Source: Micromussa lordhowensis
Taxonomy: Eukaryota > Cnidaria > Anthozoa > Scleractinia > Lobophylliidae
Assembly (NCBI GenBank): GCA_964020085.1
Contig: OZ026603.1
Span: 27,141,452-27,205,451, forward strand
Direction of reading: 5' to 3'
DNA length: 64,000 bases
Part shown: positions 61,036 through 64,000 of the stretch, in pieces
How the letters are laid out: each line of letters starts with the position of its first letter
Numbering within the stretch: position 1 is the first letter of the stretch
Position numbers and translations under genes: made by a program
The notes under the pieces: generated by a model
The model's input: the letters and a program-made list of their open reading frames with translations, nothing else
Databases searched by the model: none
What the model was told of the DNA's origin: nothing

Positions 61036-62357
61036 CTGATTGGACAATCAACCATCATAAATTAGTAAATTCTCATCTCCGACTATTGCATTTCTAGCTT
61101 TTTGATTGGCTAAAAAATTCCGACTATGAGCCAATAGTCGGAGTTTTACGTCGTATCGAAAATAGTGCACCAAGTTTAAAAAATTTCCGCACGAAGTTTT
61201 CAACTTCAGCCCTCTATAATGGCCGAAATAAAAATCGGCGGCAAAACCCGTTATGAGAATTTACTAAAACAATTATTCCACTTGCCCTTGTTGGATATGA
61301 AGTGATTATAACCAACTCGCGCTACGCGCTCGTTAGTTATTTTATCACTTCATATCCAACTCGGGCTCATGGAATAATTGTTAATTATTACGAGGGCCAA
61401 GTTAATCATATTACGTGCATAACTTTATTAGCCAATGAAAGGATATTTGTAGGCGATGTTCAAAATGACCGTAAAAGTGTAAGAATTAATAGCGTACTAA
61501 TTGACAAAATGACACCAAAGCGCAAATGATAAACTTCAAACTGGATTACACACGACAACTTGGAAAACGTAGCTCATCTTTTTACGAGATCCCGTCATTT
61601 AATTCGTGAAATTGTTCCCGAACTTGCCGTATTTCAAAGTGTTCTTAAGTAATATATCGAAAACGAAGGATCCTGTTTGACCACATTTCCAAACAACGAG
61701 AAGGGAGTTGAAAATACGACGCGCGGTGGAGTATTTTTGACGGTCGTTCGTGTTTCATGGAGTTTTATTCTGTGTAGTTACATCAAGGAAAAGACCCCTA
61801 GTTGATAACGTTAGTTAGGAATTAGAGGTTTAAACAAGGTAGAATTAATTCTTAACAAAAATTACTAACTGGTATTATAGATAAAGATGTTCTTTTTTAT
61901 TTTAAGTCGTTAAAAGAAAAGAAACAGCCATGCTACCTTTCTCCTAAAATTATTCATAGAGTATAAACCATGGTAGCTAAGCCAGCGTATAAAGTAAAGT
62001 TTGACAAAATAAGTACGTTTAAATTAGTGACTTTTCTTTTTTCAAAGAAACAAATTATGTGAAATTAAATTACTAGCTTGAAAGTAGTAAGCGATTTTAA
62101 TCAATCAATCTAGCAGTGAGTAGTTTCTGCTTAGATAGACAGCTGGTTCTTTACTATTTGAGATCAATATTATTAATGATTATTGATTTTTGGTGTTATT
62201 TTAATCAACGTTGAAAACAAAACTCATATACAGTATATAGCTTGCAAGCTTTTTGAACAAAATGGTAGTATTGGAGCAGAAGATACCGAGTTGTAAGTAA
62301 TTAATTAATTCAAATGAAGATTTACACTTAAATAGAGTTAGAACCAATAATTCAGTT

Positions 62358-62648
62358 TAAGGCACCGTCCACACTATGCCAGAGGAACTTAAAAACGCAA
62401 CAATCATCGGTCATTTTGGATTTGTGATTGAGGAAAACTCGGTCAGGGAAATCACCTGTTCGAAAAAGATCGGTTTTTAAAATGTTTTCCATCTACACTA
62501 AAATGCAAAGCCGGCGTTTTCAAATTCTTCCAGTTTAAAGACAGAGCGTTTTCTGAAAGCTCCGTTTTCGTGACGGATTAGTGTGGACGGTTGGCGTAGA
62601 AATTAAGCTTTGGTTTCAAATTTCTCTGGCGTGGCGTGGATGCTGCCT
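62358..62648. repeat. GTCCACACT-type MITE, second copy
   Basis: Begins GCACCGTCCACACTATGCCA and ends CTCTGGCGTGGCGTGGATGC. It shares AACGCAACAATCA and TTTTCGTGACGGATTAGTGT-type blocks with 35195-35425. Confidence 0.55.
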
Positions 62649-62730
62649 AAACAGTGAAAATTAATACGATGTTTCTTTTGTTGCTCACCAAAATAATTTT
62701 CTGTTAAAAATTGAAGGTTTCGTTGTTTAT

Positions 62731-63150
62731 GGTGGCTGGAAACAGTTTCCAGTACTTTCCAAGACTTACATTTTGATGGGCCATTATACCCACTCTATAT
62801 CAGTTGATGGTTCAGAGCCACCTTAAATTTTCGAAAAGTTAAAGGTGGCTCTGAACCCCCTTCGCAGAGTTTTTAAACTTTGCAAAAAGTTACATCTTAT
62901 CATGCTGATTACAATTCGATAATAAAAATGGGGTCACCGAGCTCGTTTTTGAGTCAAAACTGAGGGTGTTTTAGCAGGTCGTAGTGTTGCTATGGTAACC
63001 TATTGATCCACAAAATTGACAGCAATATGTTCACCAATGATTGGGCAGCTTTTTGACACCAGAAATTTTGGCATCAACTGATATAAAGTGGCTATAATGA
63101 TCCATCAAACTCTAAGTCTTGGAAAGTACTGGAAACTGTTTCGAGCCACC
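62731..63150. mobile_element. Two piggyBac-like MITE copies, one internally deleted
   Basis: 62731-62822 keeps both ends (GGTGGCTGG and GAGCCACC, then TTAA) but only about 92 bp. 62844-63150 is a full copy inverted relative to 54121-54435, bounded by TTAA at 62839-62842 (one base off) and 63151-63154. Confidence 0.65.
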
Positions 63151-64000
63151 TTAATTAATAATTAAATTGAAACCCCTAATATATGCTATATTATTATCAC
63201 AAAAAAGTAAGGTATTTCGTGCATATTACTTCATGTCTTTCTAAAAAGTTATGGGTTTACAGCGAAATAACAGATTTTAACAATATTAAGAACTTAAAAT
63301 TGTTGAAAATTAAAACTGGGTTTTAAAAGTGCGTTAAGTTACAATAAAATAAACTTAATTTTCTCGTGTTATTTGACAAAAAATTACTAGTTTACAGCAA
63401 AATAACAGTTTTTAACAACATTTTAAACTTAGTTATTCAAATTAAAACTGGTTTCTAACATTGTGTTAAGTTAGATAAAATAGAGTAATTGTTTCATTTT
63501 ATTTGACAAATCCTGCAGAGGAAATCTGTGGATGCATTACATCTCTTCTCATCTGCTGTCTTTTATTCATAAGTGAAACCCTAACCTGATAGAAGATTTA
63601 CAAAACAAAATACTGTTAAATGAAATTAAACCTACGCTAATTCTTACCTTTTATTTTTTAATGATACTCTCACATCTATTTTCATTTCAATTTTATCTCT
63701 TTAAACTAAAGTTAGTAGGTTACACCAACTTGTCTTTTAAGTTTCAAAGATTTTTCTTTGCTAGTTTGGACAGAAGCTGAAAACAACTATTTTTTATAAG
63801 CACAAATGAAGAATTATGTAACAGATGTGTAACACTGTGCAGTGAAAATAGGGAACGCCAATGATTGGTGTAAACGTAGAAAGGAAAGTCAAGAGCTTGA
63901 TGTTTAGGAAAGGTATAGTAATGCTGGTGAAAATAACTTTTATTAGTTTTGGAATGAAAGATGATATTACTGCAATAATTTATATCTGAGGACGTGTTAA

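Larger units (their letters stand above)
61036..64000. other. Repeat-rich tail of the window, probably intronic
   Basis: No further exon of the coiled-coil gene was found, so this is likely one of its introns. Repeats: a MITE at 61051-61266 with ends TTAGTAAATTCTCAT and ATGAGAATTTACTAA; a foldback at 61265-61385 with ends CAATTATTCCA and TGGAATAATTG; the GTCGTATTTTCAACTC repeat at 61678-61760; a GTCCACACT MITE at 62358-62648; and TTAA-flanked elements at 62731-63154. Confidence 0.5.

Noticed and set aside
63555..63680. Possible further upstream exons of the coiled-coil gene (VRVSL-type peptides)
   Set aside because: Frames are closed within a few codons upstream and acceptors are poor.
1..64000. 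CRISPR arrays, bacterial operons, rRNA operons
   Set aside because: Spliced genes, LINE/SINE elements and MITEs show a eukaryotic genome; no regularly spaced direct repeats with unique spacers were found.

Overview
Animal (metazoan) nuclear DNA, AT-rich, with spliced genes and many small repeats. The gene content (two HAND-type bHLH factors, a Maf-type nucleotide pyrophosphatase, a TSGA10/CEP135-like coiled-coil protein) and the dense population of short palindromic elements plus an L1/Tx1-type LINE suggest an anthozoan cnidarian, probably a stony coral. That assignment is inference; no rRNA or mitochondrial marker is present.

Layout. 1-5105: no gene recognised. 5115-8250: three foldback structures. 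The first is a Mutator-like element with a perfect 9-bp target duplication that carries two exon-like segments; the second has a 5S-rRNA-like loop; the third is a nested inverted repeat. 9551-13360: a nearly intact LINE (truncated endonuclease, full reverse transcriptase, poly-A) with one frameshift, inserted in an older palindromic repeat. 13.4-25.6 kb: mostly non-coding, with one possible terminal exon near 20.2 kb. 25591-26646 (minus): HAND gene a, two exons. 26.6-42.5 kb: gene-poor spacer with dispersed repeats. 42531-43103 (minus): HAND gene b, two exons with the same intron position and phase. 44875-53832 (plus): an eight-exon Maf-like gene of 211 codons, reconstructed exon by exon. It has a 15-nt microexon followed by a U12-type AT-AC intron; a LINE fragment and several MITEs lie in its introns. 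54.1-55.2 kb: TTAA-flanked MITE and a tRNA-derived SINE with a 12-bp target duplication. 56285-61035 (minus): nine 3' exons of a coiled-coil gene whose 5' part lies beyond the window. 61-64 kb: more repeats.

The genes do not form a pathway. The two HAND genes are paralogues on the same strand, about 16 kb apart, and probably arose by local duplication. The most notable items are the HAND pair, the minor-spliceosome intron in the Maf-like gene, and the Mutator-like element that may have captured gene exons. All exon models are read from splice signals, frame and family motifs, without transcript support.
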